Shown here: positions 4,674-6,743 of the stretch, one piece after another
Position numbering within the stretch: position 1 is the stretch's first letter
Layout: every line of letters begins with the position of its first letter
Notes under the pieces: generated by a model
Seen by the model: the letters and a program-made list of their open reading frames with translations, nothing else
The model's database searches: none
Told to the model about the DNA's origin: nothing
Position numbers and translations under genes: made by a program
Assembly (NCBI GenBank): GCA_964368305.1
Contig: CAYJAB010000029.1
Span: forward strand, 1-6,743
Direction of reading: 5' to 3'
Length of the DNA: 6,743 bases
Source: CAYJAB01 sp964368305
Lineage (GTDB): Bacteria > Bacillota_I > Bacilli_A > Erysipelotrichales > Erysipelotrichaceae

Positions 4674-6743
4674 TTATGGAGCAATAAACTCACCTGTTCC
4701 ATCATTCCCATAGAACTCATGATTAATTAAATCTAAGAAGCCAGTTTCACCTGCATAAGATACAGGTACAAAATGCCTAACTACTTCCCCAGTATCCGCG
4801 TCAGTAATAATTGTTTCTTTTCTATGCCCTCTAAAATTTCTGTTATCAGGTGCAGATGTTTGATTCATACCACCAATTCGAATCTCTGCTTTTTGACTTT
4901 CTGGTATTAACACTTTACCAAATTGCATATATGTTATGTCATTGATTTTAAATGTATCTATATCAAAATAAACTGTTAGCCACTTGTTAAACACCGACTC
5001 TTTAGCACTCATAGACACTGTAGTTGCCCCATATGCACTAAATACTAGCGAGGTTTGAAAATGCACTCCAAATGAGTATCCAATTGTTGTTCTTCCACCA
5101 AATAACCAAGAAGCATAAGCAGTTGAAGCAGGTATATACACTACATCTTCAATAATATAATTTCCTGTATTATACAATCCAGTATCAAAATATTGTGTAC
5201 CCGTACTCACTAAGTAGTCTAATCTCACATAATCAATTACTTCAAATGTTGTATTGATTGTTTCAGATAACCCTGCATTTGATTTTGCAGTACATGAAAC
5301 ATTATGTACACCAACCCCATAAGTTGAAGTATCCACTACAGAACATGTGACTTGTCCTCCTGATACACCATAACTAGAAGTAAAGTAACTTGTTAAATCT
5401 ACTAACTCCCCACGCCCAAACGAAATTGGTTTTGTTTGGGTGATTGTTGGAGTATCCATATCGATTTTAACTATTTTAGAATCTCTAGATTCATTTCCAG
5501 ATGCATCTTTTGTCACGATATTTACAGTTGTTCCCACTGTATTTGTTGTGATTGAAAAGATATCTATCACTGTTGATTCATGTCCAGATTCACTGTCTTC
5601 TCCATCTACTTTTCCGATAGATACAGGTGTAATATACCATCCATTGTCTTTCAATGTACCGTCAATAACAATCTCCCCTACTTTCGGGAATACTTTATCA
5701 ATTTTAATTATTTCACTATTAGAATCTTTAAGCCCAGCATTATCAATCGTTGTCACTTTGACTTCTGTTTCTGCAACAACTTCAGAATTAATTGTAATAT
5801 CTACGATTGTCTCTTTTACACCTGAAATCGCATCACTACCATCTGTCGTTTCTATTTCTACATTTGCAGGATACCATCCATCTGTACCTGGAGTACCAAT
5901 AATAGTTATTTCTCCCGGTGTTGGAAGTGTTTTATCTATTTTCAAATGCACCATTTCCCGTGCAATAAACCCAGCAAAATCACTCACTTCAATTTCTACA
6001 TCTCTTCCTGTTGTCTCATCATTAATTGTAATAGGTTGTGTTGTAGATGGGTCTATTCCAGAATAACTATCCGTTGCAGTGATATTATTAATTACCACCG
6101 AACTTGTATACCAGTTATTTTCTCCAAGTGTTCCACTTAGAGTATGTCCCGTGATTATTGGGGCAGTATGATCTAGTTTAATTACTAATGTTTCTATTGC
6201 AGTATTTCCAGCATTGTCTGTTGCGATTGCTGTGAAAGTTTCTCCGACTGTTTCATTAACAACGCTACCACCTGCTCCTGTTAAACTCGCTAAACCAGAG
6301 AGCGCATCCACAGCAGTAGGCGCTGATACGATTACATCATTTACAAACCAACCATTTTCACCCTCTGTACCTGTTGCAATAAAATTACTTATTACCGGTG
6401 GTTCTTTATCTACTTTAATTGTAGTAGTTATTACAGACGAATTTCCTGCATTGTCTGTTGCAGTGATAGTTACACTTACTCCTGCTGTACTTTCTGTAAT
6501 TGAAGGCACACTTCCTTCAACATCAAATACTCCTGATCCTGTATCTGTTGCTAAATTATTATCGATTATTACATCACTTGTATACCAACCATTATTTCCT
6601 AATGTTGCATTGATATTATCGAGATTGATGACAGGGTTCACTTTATCAATCTTAATTGTTACTTGTTTTGTCGATGTATTTCCAGCTTCATCTGTTGCTG
6701 TAAATATCACAACTTGTCCATCTGTATCTTCTGTAAGTGTTAC
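4674..6743 (-). CDS. Large Ig-repeat surface protein with HYR-like and C-terminal lectin-like domains (5'-partial)
   Basis: 689 residues are visible and the frame is open to the right edge, so the start and any signal peptide lie outside the window. Residues 1-32 end one Ig-like repeat. Five repeats of exactly 79 residues follow (33-111, 112-190, 191-269, 270-348, 349-427). Each opens DK/DH-x-x-P and has NGW or NNW then Y/F at 20-22, a D-x-x-SG motif near 35-39, and most have D-N-A-G near 65-68. They resemble the OmpL47/Big-type repeats of Bacillota surface proteins. Residues 428-504 fit a HYR-like domain (VTCSVVD, NVSCTA) and hold the only two cysteines (467, 484). Residues 505-689 form a concanavalin-type domain common in gut Bacillota and phage proteins (LDYLVSTGTQYFDTG near its start; DTGEVVRHFVPV and FYGNDGTGEFIAP at the end). 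There is no sortase motif or membrane anchor. An extracellular binding or stalk role is inferred; the ligand is unknown. Confidence 0.88.
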   Translation of the reverse strand, partial: VTLTEDTDGQVVIFTATDEAGNTSTKQVTIKIDKVNPVINLDNINATLGNNGWYTSDVIIDNNLATDTGSGVFDVEGSVPSITESTAGVSVTITATDNAGNSSVITTTIKVDKEPPVISNFIATGTEGENGWFVNDVIVSAPTAVDALSGLASLTGAGGSVVNETVGETFTAIATDNAGNTAIETLVIKLDHTAPIITGHTLSGTLGENNWYTSSVVINNITATDSYSGIDPSTTQPITINDETTGRDVEIEVSDFAGFIAREMVHLKIDKTLPTPGEITIIGTPGTDGWYPANVEIETTDGSDAISGVKETIVDITINSEVVAETEVKVTTIDNAGLKDSNSEIIKIDKVFPKVGEIVIDGTLKDNGWYITPVSIGKVDGEDSESGHESTVIDIFSITTNTVGTTVNIVTKDASGNESRDSKIVKIDMDTPTITQTKPISFGRGELVDLTSYFTSSYGVSGGQVTCSVVDTSTYGVGVHNVSCTAKSNAGLSETINTTFEVIDYVRLDYLVSTGTQYFDTGLYNTGNYIIEDVVYIPASTAYASWLFGGRTTIGYSFGVHFQTSLVFSAYGATTVSMSAKESVFNKWLTVYFDIDTFKINDITYMQFGKVLIPESQKAEIRIGGMNQTSAPDNRNFRGHRKETIITDADTGEVVRHFVPVSYAGETGFLDLINHEFYGNDGTGEFIAP
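5463..6647 (-). repeat. Five tandem 237-bp coding repeats (79-residue Ig-like units)
   Basis: The units are 6647-6411, 6410-6174, 6173-5937, 5936-5700 and 5699-5463, with no length variation. Similarity is at protein level; the DNA copies are well diverged, so slippage or recombination between them is unlikely to be frequent. Units 4 and 5 resemble each other in opening (P-x-x-GEI near 5-10) and form a subgroup distinct from units 1-3. The sixth unit (5462-5232) is a different, HYR-like type of 77 residues. Confidence 0.88.

Noticed and set aside
5440..6066. Plus-strand open frame of 208 codons opposite the repeat-protein gene.
   Set aside because: It is antisense to the Ig repeats, its composition is rich in Ile, Ser and Val as a mirror of the repeats' codons, it has no ribosome site, and the minus-strand reading has clear domains.

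Overview
The window is A+T-rich DNA in which every supported gene lies on the minus strand. It looks like chromosome from a low-GC Bacillota. The Gram-positive surface proteins with SpaA/Cna-B-like and Ig-like modules, the AGGAG-type ribosome sites and the U-tailed hairpin terminators all point that way. A gut-associated Erysipelotrichales- or Clostridia-like host is my best guess, but it is an inference and nothing here fixes the taxon. Long frames are open with TGA not used as a sense codon, so the standard code fits.

In transcription order (right to left): (1) 6743-4674 is the 3' part of a large surface protein. It has five Ig-like repeats of exactly 79 residues plus part of another, a HYR-like module with the only two cysteines, and a C-terminal lectin-like domain (STGTQYFDTG). 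A hairpin at 4610-4641 follows it. (2) 4518-4132 is a 128-residue cytidine/blasticidin-S-deaminase-family enzyme with its own extended -10 promoter. It is followed after 19 nt by a 105-residue four-helix membrane protein (4112-3795), apparently in the same operon, and then a strong terminator. (3) 3794-3438 is a 357-bp non-coding stretch holding two copies of a promoter-like cassette with a palindrome between -35 and -10. (4) 3437-1491 is a secreted adhesin-like protein starting at TTG, with an unusual C-terminus that has a sortase-like NPDTS but no membrane anchor. It ends in a terminator. (5) 1362-1 is ettA, the ABC-F translation factor, cut by the window edge within the signature motif of its second ATPase domain.

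Functionally the window mixes housekeeping genes (ettA, the deaminase) with two independent cell-surface genes, each unit separated by its own terminator. The most interesting parts are the duplicated palindromic promoter upstream of the adhesin, the anchorless adhesin tail with apparently lost isopeptide residues, and the modular repeat protein. I see no CRISPR array, tRNA, rRNA, transposase, phage gene or recognisable defence system.
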